A stretch of 32,706 nucleotides of DNA, taken from assembly GCA_023251795.1 (NCBI GenBank), contig JAHEYD010000012.1, positions 1-32,706 on the forward strand. Direction: 5' to 3'. The notes below the pieces were generated by a model that searched no databases, was not told the DNA's origin, and saw nothing but the letters and a program-made list of their open reading frames with translations. Position 1 is the first letter of the stretch; every line of letters starts with the position of its first letter. Below, piece by piece: positions 1 through 7,444 of this stretch. Origin of the DNA: Nitrosotalea sp. GTDB taxonomy: Archaea > Thermoproteota > Nitrososphaeria > Nitrososphaerales > Nitrosopumilaceae. Position numbers and translations under genes: made by a program.

Positions 1-1
1 A

Positions 2-133
2 CGAATTGGAGTTCGGGACAAATTTGGTGAGTCAGCACGGGACAATGAAATTCCACTATTGTTTGCAAAACATGGTATGACATCAATTAATATAGCTAAT
101 TCAGTAAAAGACATCAGGAGCAAATCCAGATGA
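2..133 (+). CDS. Transketolase C-terminal subunit, 3' end only
   Basis: This open frame enters from the left edge and ends at a TGA that overlaps the ATG of the next gene (ATGA, 4 bases). The visible 43 residues include RIGVRDKFGESA and end in a short basic tail. That stretch matches the end of the C-terminal domain of split archaeal transketolases, where it follows the pyrimidine-binding half. Split transketolases transfer two-carbon units between sugar phosphates with thiamine diphosphate. The direct overlap with transaldolase supports the assignment, because both belong to the non-oxidative pentose phosphate pathway. The start and the cofactor-binding part lie outside the window. Confidence 0.75.
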   Translation, partial: RIGVRDKFGESARDNEIPLLFAKHGMTSINIANSVKDIRSKSR

Positions 134-795
134 AAATATTCCTTGATACTGCAAACATTGCATCAATCAAGATGTATAATGACATGGGTTTAGTTGATGG
201 TATAACAACAAACCCATCTCTTTTGGCAAAAGAAGGTGGAGACCCACAAAAAACAATGGAAGAAATTGTTAGAATAGTAAAAGGCGATGTTAGTCTTGAA
301 GTCATTGCAACAGAGACTGAACAAATGGTAGAGGAAGGACGCAGACTACGAAAATATGGAAAAAATGTTGTCATCAAATGTCCCCTGACACCAGATGGAC
401 TGAAGGCATGCAGAAAACTAACTGATGAGGGAATCCCAGTAAATGTTACGTTATGTTTTTCACCAAACCAAGCAATTCTTGCTGCAAAATCGGGAGCAAA
501 ATATGTCAGCCCATTTATTGGTAGACTAGATGACGCAGGCCAGGATGGAATGGGTTTGATAAAAGAGATTCGTGAAATTTTCAAAAACTATCAATATGGC
601 ACACAGATCTTGGTTGCAAGTATTAGACACCCTCTACACATAGTTGATGCAGGAAAGATTGGTGCTGACGTTGTAACCGTTCCGCCTGATATCTTGGGCA
701 AGATGCTAAAACACCCACTAACTGACATTGGTCTGAAAAACTTTCTAGCTGACTGGGAAAAACTAAAGAAAGAAAATCCAAGCATCAGAATTTAG
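130..795 (+). CDS. tal: Transaldolase (TalC/fructose-6-phosphate aldolase-like family)
   Basis: A 221-residue protein, the usual length of the small transaldolase subfamily. Visible family signatures are the N-terminal FLDTANI with Asp6, GITTNPSLLAKEG near residues 24-36 (Asn28), the Schiff-base lysine Lys83 in VVIKCPLT, and YVSPFIGRLDD near 125-135. The enzyme moves a dihydroxyacetone unit between sugar phosphates through a lysine imine, in the cytosol. It overlaps the upstream transketolase subunit by 4 bases and is surely co-transcribed with it. The pair would supply ribose 5-phosphate and erythrose 4-phosphate. Whether it acts as a true transaldolase or a fructose-6-phosphate aldolase cannot be told from the sequence alone. 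Confidence 0.9.
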   Translation: MKIFLDTANIASIKMYNDMGLVDGITTNPSLLAKEGGDPQKTMEEIVRIVKGDVSLEVIATETEQMVEEGRRLRKYGKNVVIKCPLTPDGLKACRKLTDEGIPVNVTLCFSPNQAILAAKSGAKYVSPFIGRLDDAGQDGMGLIKEIREIFKNYQYGTQILVASIRHPLHIVDAGKIGADVVTVPPDILGKMLKHPLTDIGLKNFLADWEKLKKENPSIRI

Positions 796-941
796 CTTTT
801 GTGACAAGAACAATTACAATCCTTAATTCTATGCGGAATATGCTTTGATTATAAAATTATGAATGATTCTATGCCTATCTCATTAAGCCATTTTCAAATA
901 TAACTTAATTAGGAACTTCACATGTGAATTTTTAAACTCCA

Positions 942-1493
942 ATGTCTGAGACACTTGAAAGACTGCGTGATGCAAATTTTCAGTTAGAACTAGCAATGAA
1001 TAATTTACATGATCATCAATCAGTGCGTGCTTGTCTGAATGCATTTCTAGATCTTGCACGTAGCACAACATGGATTATGCAAAAAGAATTTGCTCACAAA
1101 TCAGGATTCCAAGAATGGTATAAGAAAAAACAAGATGAAATGAGGGAAAATTCACTGTTTGGTTTTTTCGTAGAAATGAGAAATATTTCTGTAAAAGAAC
1201 GATCTCTAGGAAATGAAGTTAGAATTACTACTAGATTCGACAAACCATTAGTTGTAAAGGGTGGTACTGAAACAATAATTCCACTTGGTAAAGTTGATGG
1301 ACGAGGTAATTTGGTATTGGATAATGAAAGTTCTATAACAACTGATAGTAAACCTATAGAAACAAGACAAATCACAAACAAGTCTTACTTCTTTAATGAA
1401 AGACCAAACGACGATGCTCTTGAATTATGTAGAGAATATGTGAATTTATTAAAAAATTTAGTCATAGAGTGCGAGAATAAGTTTTCACAATAA
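942..1493 (+). CDS. Conserved hypothetical protein, 183 aa
   Basis: I do not recognise this protein. The N-terminal ~60 residues look helical and amphipathic (ETLERLRDANFQLELAMNNL), followed by a more basic helical stretch and a central beta-rich part. There is no signal peptide, membrane segment or cysteine cluster. A TATA-like AAATATAAC near 895-903 would place the transcript start about 17 bases before the ATG, so it appears to be transcribed alone. It converges with the ASCH-domain gene; an 8-bp perfect inverted repeat lies between them. The length and codon usage look like a real gene, but its role is unknown. Confidence 0.6.
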   Translation: MSETLERLRDANFQLELAMNNLHDHQSVRACLNAFLDLARSTTWIMQKEFAHKSGFQEWYKKKQDEMRENSLFGFFVEMRNISVKERSLGNEVRITTRFDKPLVVKGGTETIIPLGKVDGRGNLVLDNESSITTDSKPIETRQITNKSYFFNERPNDDALELCREYVNLLKNLVIECENKFSQ

Positions 1494-1581
1494 CTATTCT
1501 TCAACAAATCCTAACTAACGTAATGATCTAGTTATTGACGATTTAGCTTCTATTTTCCTTCGTGGATGAGGGGCTTGCATT

Positions 1582-1600
1582 TTTACTGACAATCAGTAAA
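1582..1600. terminator. Perfect inverted repeat between convergent genes, possible two-way terminator
   Basis: TTTACTGA and TCAGTAAA form an 8-bp perfect hairpin with a 3-base loop (CAA). It lies in the 126-base gap between two convergent genes and is flanked by T-rich tracts on both sides. The position fits a bidirectional transcription end, but hairpins are not required for archaeal termination. Confidence 0.35.
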
Positions 1601-1619
1601 TTCCTTTATTACTCGACAT

Positions 1620-2075
1620 CTAGTGTCTGCCTATAAACTGGTATCTCCACTCTTCATCAAATAACTCTGACTTGATATCGCTCTCTTTCACTTTTGTATC
1701 AAGATTTACATTAAAAAATCCCAAGCTTCCTTTGTAAGGAATTGGTATTTTCAGTTCACGAAGATTTTTGAGCAAAAACCCATACTTGTGTCGCAAAAAC
1801 TCTTCTGTAGAAAAATGCTTTTTGTAGTCTGATTTTAGCTCAGACACAGAGTCGTATATTTTTACATCATAAATCTCAGCTTTACCTATGATAACTCCAG
1901 TCCTAATCTTTGTTTCATCAATCCCAAGTTTTTTACATGCATCTTTTTTTATCTTAGATGGTGCATGGACTAGAAACTCTCCACGATATTTCGTGTTCCA
2001 CGTTCGAAGCTCAATTGTTTTTTTGCCTTGTACTATAAGATCAGCATAAGGTTGTGATACTGACAAACACTTCAT
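1620..2075 (-). CDS. ASCH-domain protein
   Basis: A 151-residue protein whose N-terminus (MKCLSVSQPYADLIVQGKKT, then IELRTW) is the signature of the ASCH fold, a PUA-related beta barrel. ASCH domains are thought to bind RNA or modified nucleotides; the E-L-R-T-W strand and the following basic residues line the proposed pocket. It starts one base after the stop of the VWA gene, so it is the third gene of a leftward MoxR-VWA-ASCH operon. The neighbours do not by themselves point to RNA, so the link may be only transcriptional. The domain call is firm; the ligand is unknown. Confidence 0.8.
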   Translation of the reverse strand: MKCLSVSQPYADLIVQGKKTIELRTWNTKYRGEFLVHAPSKIKKDACKKLGIDETKIRTGVIIGKAEIYDVKIYDSVSELKSDYKKHFSTEEFLRHKYGFLLKNLRELKIPIPYKGSLGFFNVNLDTKVKESDIKSELFDEEWRYQFIGRH

Positions 2076-2076
2076 T

Positions 2077-3639
2077 CTAATTTCTTCCTAAAACATTTAA
2101 CACTCTATTTGGTATGTCATTTAATCTACTGACAGCAAGAGTGTTTTCATATCCAAGATGTTTTAGATTACTTGCAATTATTGTTGATATCATTGGACTT
2201 GGACCTACTCCGATGGCAACCATCTTGATACCTAAAAGCTTGAATGAGTTTACCATTGCACGAACCGCATCAGGATCAGATGGTTCTCCATCAGACAGAG
2301 TGAGGAATATGTCTGGTTTTTTCGAGCGTATCATTGGAAGCATTATTGAATAAACTTCAGCCAGTGGAGTTCCGCCGTTTGCTTTTATTTGAGCCAATCT
2401 TTTTGCAGCGATACTATTCCACTTGATATTCTCAGGTTTAATTAACCAGCATGTTACCTGTCTTTGTTCAGTATTAAACGCATAAACTGAGAATTTCACT
2501 TTTAAAAATGCAAGTACCTCACATAAGGCTGAGGTTGCTTTTTTGTATTGGACTTGCTCATTTGCTATGCTTGAGGAATGATCAAGCAATATGACAATTC
2601 TTGTTTTGATCGTAATTTTTTTATCTGTAAGAAACGGACTATGTCCTTCCATGTAGGCTTCTTCGTCAAACTCATCACCTGTAATTACATGTTGTTCTTT
2701 CCAACCTGTCTTCCATTCTTTGAATTTGGCTTTTAGATTGTTTACAAGATCTACATCATAGATCTTTGTTTCGTCAACATCCATAGAGCTAGGAATACTA
2801 ATTCCAATGTTTTCAGAACTTAATCCTCTATTTTCATTTAGTTGATTCTCTTCTAGTAACACCTTGAACTCTTCAAAAACTGTTTTTCCTTCAGCTATGC
2901 GTTTAGGATCAAGCTCTCCAAAATCACTTTCACGGAATTTTGTTATCTTACCAAGCATTTTGACAAAATCCTCTTCTGATATAGCAATACCTGTACCAAT
3001 CTTTGGTACTGACAGCGGAATTGTTATCAATGCATCTAGTTCTAAAATTTTTATAATTTCTGGAATTTTTTTCTCAAGCCATTCTGTATCATGATTCTTT
3101 TCTATTGATTCTTTAACAACTTCTTTTGCAAATTTAGCCGCTTTTACAATTTTTTCAAACTGGCTTGGATTAACTTCACCTTTAATGTCTCCCATCAAAA
3201 AATACTGAGAAAACGCTTCTGCAATTCTTGTTTTTCCATAAAGCGAATTCAAAAGAGGCCTGTAAAGCCAAGCAAAACCATAACTAAATATTATTTCTTC
3301 ATCCATTCCGCGCCATTGTCTTCTACCAACGGTTTCAATTCGCCTTGTCTCAAGTGTATTAAGTAAAAAACCAAACGCATGATCATTACTTAGGATTTTT
3401 GTACAGTGTTTTAGCCTCATTGCCTCATACCATAATGCAGTTCTAAACTGTCTATATTTCTGAAAGTTTGTCCCAAAATAATGATCTATGGGGAGCATGA
3501 CTACCTTGTTTTCTTTTAATTTTGTCTGGATTTCTTTTTGTTCACTAATTCCTACTGAAATATTCTTTTCAGACCATCTTCTTATAAGAAAAGTGGCAAT
3601 TTCAAGTAATGTGTCATTTCTAAGATGTAGTGATTGCAT
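2077..3639 (-). CDS. VWA-domain protein (CoxE/CobT-like partner of MoxR ATPase)
   Basis: A 520-residue protein with a von Willebrand factor A domain in its last ~175 residues. The MIDAS metal site is visible as DHSSS near residue 350, a GGTPLAE loop, and TLSDGEPSD. The first ~330 residues are helical, charged, and of no clear family. The start overlaps the stop of the upstream MoxR-type ATPase by one base, a pairing seen in CobS/CobT, NorQ/NorD and CoxD/CoxE systems, where ATPase plus VWA protein insert metals or remodel a target enzyme. Here no target enzyme is adjacent. The call of VWA partner is strong; the substrate is inferred to be some metal enzyme or complex. Confidence 0.85.
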   Translation of the reverse strand: MQSLHLRNDTLLEIATFLIRRWSEKNISVGISEQKEIQTKLKENKVVMLPIDHYFGTNFQKYRQFRTALWYEAMRLKHCTKILSNDHAFGFLLNTLETRRIETVGRRQWRGMDEEIIFSYGFAWLYRPLLNSLYGKTRIAEAFSQYFLMGDIKGEVNPSQFEKIVKAAKFAKEVVKESIEKNHDTEWLEKKIPEIIKILELDALITIPLSVPKIGTGIAISEEDFVKMLGKITKFRESDFGELDPKRIAEGKTVFEEFKVLLEENQLNENRGLSSENIGISIPSSMDVDETKIYDVDLVNNLKAKFKEWKTGWKEQHVITGDEFDEEAYMEGHSPFLTDKKITIKTRIVILLDHSSSIANEQVQYKKATSALCEVLAFLKVKFSVYAFNTEQRQVTCWLIKPENIKWNSIAAKRLAQIKANGGTPLAEVYSIMLPMIRSKKPDIFLTLSDGEPSDPDAVRAMVNSFKLLGIKMVAIGVGPSPMISTIIASNLKHLGYENTLAVSRLNDIPNRVLNVLGRN

Positions 3640-4436
3640 TAGTTACCAAACATTGACGTTATGATGTCGCTGACCTTTTGATACTCGACATTACCCCACT
3701 GTGAATATACATTTGCAAAGACAATATCTGCGGCTTGTCTTGGTTTTAGACCCGCATCAAGAAGCTTACCAAATGCTATTGTTTCTCGTAAGCTTGGAGA
3801 ATAATACAACTCCTCTACTGCGGCAGCTTGTCGTAACAAATTTGCAAGCTTAATTCCTTGCAAAAGTTCTTTATCATTTGATCCAGAAATGTATTTTTTA
3901 ACGATTTGTAATTCAATCTCTTCTGGTGGATACTCTAATCTTATTCTTACAGGAAATCTACTGAGAATCTGTGGGGGAAGTTCTTTTGTTCCAACATGTG
4001 TTAATGGATTAATTGTTGCAACGACAAACCAATCACTGTTTGCCTGGATTAATTCCCCCCCTGATTCTTTTAGAACGATTTGTCTCCTATCATCTAACGC
4101 TTCATCTAATCTTAACAAAACATCTGCTTCGGCTGCATTGATCTCATCAAGATAAAGCATGTTTCCTTCTCTCATTGACTTTACCAATATGCCTTCATCA
4201 AAACCAATGGAACCGTTTTCCAAACTTTTTGATCCTACTAGATGACTCTCACGTGTTCTCAAGCTAAAGTTTACCGATTCAAGTTTGACGCCTTTTTTTG
4301 CTGCAAACTCACGAACAAGGGTTGTCTTTCCAGTACCTTTTGGACCTATAATTAATACGAATAAACCTGACTCGTATGCCTTGTCTAAAATCTCAAAGGA
4401 ATTATTCCAATCTATGTAAAGAGATTCTGCAAGCAA
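3639..4436 (-). CDS. MoxR-family AAA+ ATPase
   Basis: A 265-residue AAA+ ATPase with Walker A GPKGTGKTT (residues 31-39), Walker B MLYLDEINAAE near 93-103, a sensor region with VATINP near 140, and the arginine-containing LPPQILSRFPVR. These are features of the MoxR/CobS/NorQ group, which act as chaperone-like motors with VWA partners. The start is TTG; no ATG lies near it in frame, and a TATA-like TTTTTAAATTA on the minus strand (about 4460-4470) puts the transcript start almost on the TTG, fitting a leaderless mRNA. It heads the operon with the VWA and ASCH genes. The protein is short because it has little beyond the AAA core. Confidence 0.85.
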   Translation of the reverse strand: MLAESLYIDWNNSFEILDKAYESGLFVLIIGPKGTGKTTLVREFAAKKGVKLESVNFSLRTRESHLVGSKSLENGSIGFDEGILVKSMREGNMLYLDEINAAEADVLLRLDEALDDRRQIVLKESGGELIQANSDWFVVATINPLTHVGTKELPPQILSRFPVRIRLEYPPEEIELQIVKKYISGSNDKELLQGIKLANLLRQAAAVEELYYSPSLRETIAFGKLLDAGLKPRQAADIVFANVYSQWGNVEYQKVSDIITSMFGN

Positions 4437-4508
4437 TACTTTTTGGAGAGTGTGACCTTAATTTAAAAATAGTCTTGTGGCGGCAGTACACTATGCTTCT
4501 GAAACGGT

Positions 4509-5966
4509 TTAACTCTTAATTTTTGCAAAAGACTCGTCTAATATCTTATGTAGAGTGTGATGCCATGCATCATATCCATCTGGGGTCTTGGGGAAATTGT
4601 AATAATGTTCTGTTAAAATCTTGTTTTGGTGTGCAGTAAATCTTAAACCATCTGCAAGTTGTTTGTTTAACACACCGCGAATCATCATTCCTAGTTTTCC
4701 AACTGTTCCAAAGTCTGGATGTTCGCCTCTGCTTATGGACTCCACATCCATCTTTGACAAAAAGTGTTTCATTCCATAGTTTATTTGCTCATTGGTAAGT
4801 GTCTGTAATAATCTTCTAAATACTTCAAGTCCTGCAGTTTTGTATCCATAATCATTTATGAAATCAATATTGTATTGCCATAATCCTTCTTCGCTAACAT
4901 CGTTTGCTTCAATTGCAGCTACCGCGTCTCTTCCAATTATTGTAGCAGCAACAATTGCAGGGCCAATTCCTCCCGCATCGAGAGGTTTTGGCATCCATGC
5001 AGAATCGCCCACAAGCATATATCCATTTGCTACCAGACAATCATTTTGTCTTCTAACTGAAACCTGCCATGTGCCTGTGGTGTTAACAGAATCACTTGGA
5101 TCATCTGAGAGTCGTGGGTTTTTGATTGCTTTATTGAGTTTAACATAATCATTTATTAATTTCACAACATCGTCTTTCTTACCGAGTCTCTCATTTCTTC
5201 TCTGTAACTCTTTTTGTTGGACTCCCAAACCTATGTTTACCTTATTCTTGCCTTTTGGAAACACCCATCCGTATCCACCTGGCGCAATATCTTGATCTAA
5301 ATGTATGATACAATAATCAAGATCAAAATCTGTCTTATCTTCTATCCCTGTCTCAAATTTCATTATATGTCTTCCAGTAGCTTCTAAATCATCACGATCT
5401 ATCTTTCTCTCTATTTTTGATTTGATGGACAAGCCATTTCGCAACATTGAAGCTACTCCAGTTGCGTCAATTACTACCTTTGCAGTTTTCTTGTAAGGTT
5501 GGTTTGTTGACAAGTCAGTTCCTTCTACACCTATCACAGTACCATTTTCATAAAGTAAATTTCTTAACGCCACAGAAAATTGTAAATTGATTCCCATACG
5601 CTTTGAATCTCGAAGCTGACTTTTTGGAAGTTCTTGTCTATTAAGCATAAAACCTTCTCCATCAAATGGAATTGAGGTTTCTCTATCTGGAGAAAATGCC
5701 ATGACGCCTTTTACAGGATGTTCAATCTCTGGCTTTCCCCAAGATATTTTAATTCTTTCTGTCATATAGTCGACTGTGTTTTTTCCAACTGCATCTCCAC
5801 AGATCCAACCATTGATTGTTTTCTTACCAACAGTTGGTTCCGGATTTCTATCAATTACAAGAATCGATAATCTTTGTTTAGAATAAAATGCCGCAGATTG
5901 GGCTGCGATCATGCCAGCTAGTCCTCCTCCAGCTACTATGACATCGTAATCTATTTTCACAGCCAA
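4509..5966 (-). CDS. FAD-dependent geranylgeranyl reductase family protein
   Basis: A 485-residue flavoprotein. It begins with a dinucleotide-binding fold, VIVAGGGLAGMIAA, and has the family motif PGGYGWVFPKG (the PxxYxWxFP signature of geranylgeranyl reductases) near residue 235. A second FAD contact, GDSAWMPKPLDAGGIGPA, lies near 325. This family saturates the isoprenoid chains of archaeal membrane lipids or of quinones. Ammonia oxidisers make saturated crenarchaeol chains and saturated menaquinone, so either substrate is possible. It is monocistronic: divergent from no gene, with a small RNA locus just upstream. The family call is firm; the exact substrate is not. Confidence 0.85.
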   Translation of the reverse strand: MAVKIDYDVIVAGGGLAGMIAAQSAAFYSKQRLSILVIDRNPEPTVGKKTINGWICGDAVGKNTVDYMTERIKISWGKPEIEHPVKGVMAFSPDRETSIPFDGEGFMLNRQELPKSQLRDSKRMGINLQFSVALRNLLYENGTVIGVEGTDLSTNQPYKKTAKVVIDATGVASMLRNGLSIKSKIERKIDRDDLEATGRHIMKFETGIEDKTDFDLDYCIIHLDQDIAPGGYGWVFPKGKNKVNIGLGVQQKELQRRNERLGKKDDVVKLINDYVKLNKAIKNPRLSDDPSDSVNTTGTWQVSVRRQNDCLVANGYMLVGDSAWMPKPLDAGGIGPAIVAATIIGRDAVAAIEANDVSEEGLWQYNIDFINDYGYKTAGLEVFRRLLQTLTNEQINYGMKHFLSKMDVESISRGEHPDFGTVGKLGMMIRGVLNKQLADGLRFTAHQNKILTEHYYNFPKTPDGYDAWHHTLHKILDESFAKIKS

Positions 5967-6019
5967 AAAACAGGATCTACTCTATTTAAAAGAACCGTGT
6001 AATAAAAGATCACAATTTT

Positions 6020-6087
6020 TTGGGTCAGTTCGTCGCGGCTTCTTCACAGCGAATGCTCAGACTGGAGCGGCAAACCCTCATCCCCAA
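6020..6087 (-). ncRNA. Candidate box C/D guide RNA
   Basis: Read on the minus strand, a GC-rich patch between two genes holds box C (GGGATGA, 6078-6084), box D' (CTGA, 6057-6060), box C' (TGTGAAG, 6042-6048) and box D (CTGA, 6025-6028), in the right order. A 5-bp terminal stem TTGGG/CCCAA (6083-6087 with 6020-6024) closes the C/D kink-turn. The length, about 68 bases, fits archaeal C/D sRNAs, which direct 2'-O-methylation with aL7, Nop5 and fibrillarin. The D guide reads AGCCGCGACGAA and the D' guide GCCGCTCCAGT just before D'. Targets were not identified. Box C has one mismatch from RUGAUGA. Confidence 0.65.
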
Positions 6088-6109
6088 TGTTTTTGGGATT
6101 GGAATACTA

Positions 6110-6319
6110 TTAAACGCTCCTTCGCAAAGATTTTAGGGTTCCAGATACTGTGATTATTTTACATTCGTTTTTAATCTCTGATATCACCTGAGAAAGATTA
6201 ACAAGTTTACATGAAACTATGACATAGCCATCTTGATTTGAGATTAACTTAATGTTAGAAATCTTTTCAATATTTGCATTTTCTAATCTTAGTAGAATGT
6301 ATCTTTTTTTCTGTTTCAA
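6110..6319 (-). CDS. Very short Pop5-like RNase P protein subunit (putative)
   Basis: A 69-residue protein. The start KQKKRYILLRLE resembles the EKKRYI opening of archaeal Pop5, DGYVIVSCKL resembles the strand YGILRC, and IITVSGTLKSL matches the GVSGTIRKA end of Pop5. Archaeal Pop5 is normally about 120 residues, so this copy lacks the helical insert between the first strands. Pop5 with Rpp30 activates the RNase P RNA that trims tRNA 5' ends. It starts at a TTG that overlaps the stop of the COG1325 gene (TTGA), so translation is coupled. In other archaea Pop5 and COG1325 genes are neighbours, which supports the call. It could instead be an unrelated small RNA-binding protein. Confidence 0.5.
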   Translation of the reverse strand: MKQKKRYILLRLENANIEKISNIKLISNQDGYVIVSCKLVNLSQVISEIKNECKIITVSGTLKSLRRSV

Positions 6320-6738
6320 GACTTTAATAGTTCCATGTAACTCTTGACAAGATCACTTTTTTTGTACACAGGCATGGAAAGTTTTATTTTCATGGCATCA
6401 TTTTCTTGAATGTTAATAGTTTTTCTTATTATGTCTTGTTTACTAATTCGTAAAAATAACAATGATCCTTCAAAATGCATGTCTATATTATCAAAAAATT
6501 CATCCATCTGAACTTTTGAAATTTTTGAAATAACCTTGTGAACAAACTCCTGTGCTCTTTTTTTTGTTAATTTTGTTTTTAGCAGTAAAATTGGATTTCC
6601 AAAATGTCCTACAAGTTTTTCTTCAGTAAACTCGTCTTCCTTTATTTCAAACATCATAAATATGGAATCTAGAATCTTTTTTCTATCTTCAGTAGTATGT
6701 ATAATGACTTCTATCGTAGTCTCCAGATGATTTACCAT
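6316..6738 (-). CDS. COG1325-type RNA-binding protein (predicted exosome-associated)
   Basis: A 140-residue protein resembling the archaeal family PF01877/COG1325. Matching segments are VIIHTTEDRKKILDSIF at the start and LVGHFGNPILLLKTKLTKKRA in the middle, where the HxGNPI pattern is the family hallmark. The family has an L5-like RNA-binding fold and was predicted to work with the archaeal exosome from gene neighbourhoods. It lies downstream of rps3ae and overlaps the Pop5-like gene by 4 bases, the same sort of neighbourhood. A 17-bp tandem repeat sits directly before its start. Its biochemical activity is not established. Confidence 0.75.
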   Translation of the reverse strand: MVNHLETTIEVIIHTTEDRKKILDSIFMMFEIKEDEFTEEKLVGHFGNPILLLKTKLTKKRAQEFVHKVISKISKVQMDEFFDNIDMHFEGSLLFLRISKQDIIRKTINIQENDAMKIKLSMPVYKKSDLVKSYMELLKS

Positions 6739-6747
6739 GTTGTTTAG

Positions 6748-6790
6748 AATCTATATGAATAATAAATCTATATGAATAATAAATCTATTA
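6748..6790. repeat. 17-bp tandem direct repeat, two full copies and a partial
   Basis: The unit AATCTATATGAATAATA occurs at 6748-6764 and 6765-6781, followed by a partial AATCTAT. It lies between the stop of rps3ae and the start of the COG1325 gene. On the minus strand each unit contains TATTATTCATATAG, so the duplication may have doubled a promoter element. Confidence 0.9.
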
Positions 6791-7402
6791 GGCTTGTAGT
6801 AATGCAATCTCAGCTTCAGCTGTTCTGATTATCTTTGCTTTTTCAATACCTACGTGCCTCACATGAATTATTTTCTTAACTGCTGCCATTATATCAGAAT
6901 TTATCTTTCCAAAAGCAGTAGCCTGTACAAACTGCTCTATCGTCATTTCTGGAATTGTTTTGGACATTACATCTCGTGCAATTAATCTAAGTGCATGTTT
7001 GCGAGATGTGTTGAGTTTCTTTTGTGTAAGTGCGATAATTTTAATTCTGAAAATATAGCCATCCTTTGTCTTGTAATCTCCTATGAAATTAATCAAAGAA
7101 GAACCACGTCTTACAAGACTTCGCAGAAATTCTTTTGCATATTCATATCTCTTGAAAATGGTTGTTGCAGTATCTCCTTCAACCTTGTTTATCTGGAAAT
7201 ATAGTTTGTATTGGTGTTGTGAAGGATCCCCTTTTATGATGTCAAATAAGGTAACTTCAATTACACGACCTATGGCACTTGCATCATCAGTAACTGGAAT
7301 GTAAGCTACTGGAACATTGTTAAACGCAGAAGGAGCAAGTACAGTTACCCATTTTTTCTCTCTCCACTTGTCCTTTATCCTTGCAGTCTTTTGACGTGCC
7401 AA
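6788..7402 (-). CDS. rps3ae: 30S ribosomal protein S3Ae
   Basis: A 204-residue protein matching archaeal/eukaryotic S3Ae (eS1). The basic start MARQKTARIKDKWREKKWV and the segment GRVIEVTLFDIIKGDPSQ are typical, as is the C-terminal VRHVGIEKAKII. eS1 sits on the small-subunit platform near the mRNA exit and is absent from bacteria. It lies 42 bases downstream of serS in a leftward run of translation genes. The length is normal for the family. Confidence 0.95.
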   Translation of the reverse strand: MARQKTARIKDKWREKKWVTVLAPSAFNNVPVAYIPVTDDASAIGRVIEVTLFDIIKGDPSQHQYKLYFQINKVEGDTATTIFKRYEYAKEFLRSLVRRGSSLINFIGDYKTKDGYIFRIKIIALTQKKLNTSRKHALRLIARDVMSKTIPEMTIEQFVQATAFGKINSDIMAAVKKIIHVRHVGIEKAKIIRTAEAEIALLQA

Positions 7403-7444
7403 CTATAATCGACGTTTGAAGCCAAAATATAAGTTGTACGACTT

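Noticed and set aside
1564-1589. GGATGAG followed by CTGA on the plus strand, like a C/D guide RNA
   Set aside because: No second pair of boxes and no closing stem; the CTGA is part of a perfect hairpin that fits a terminator better.
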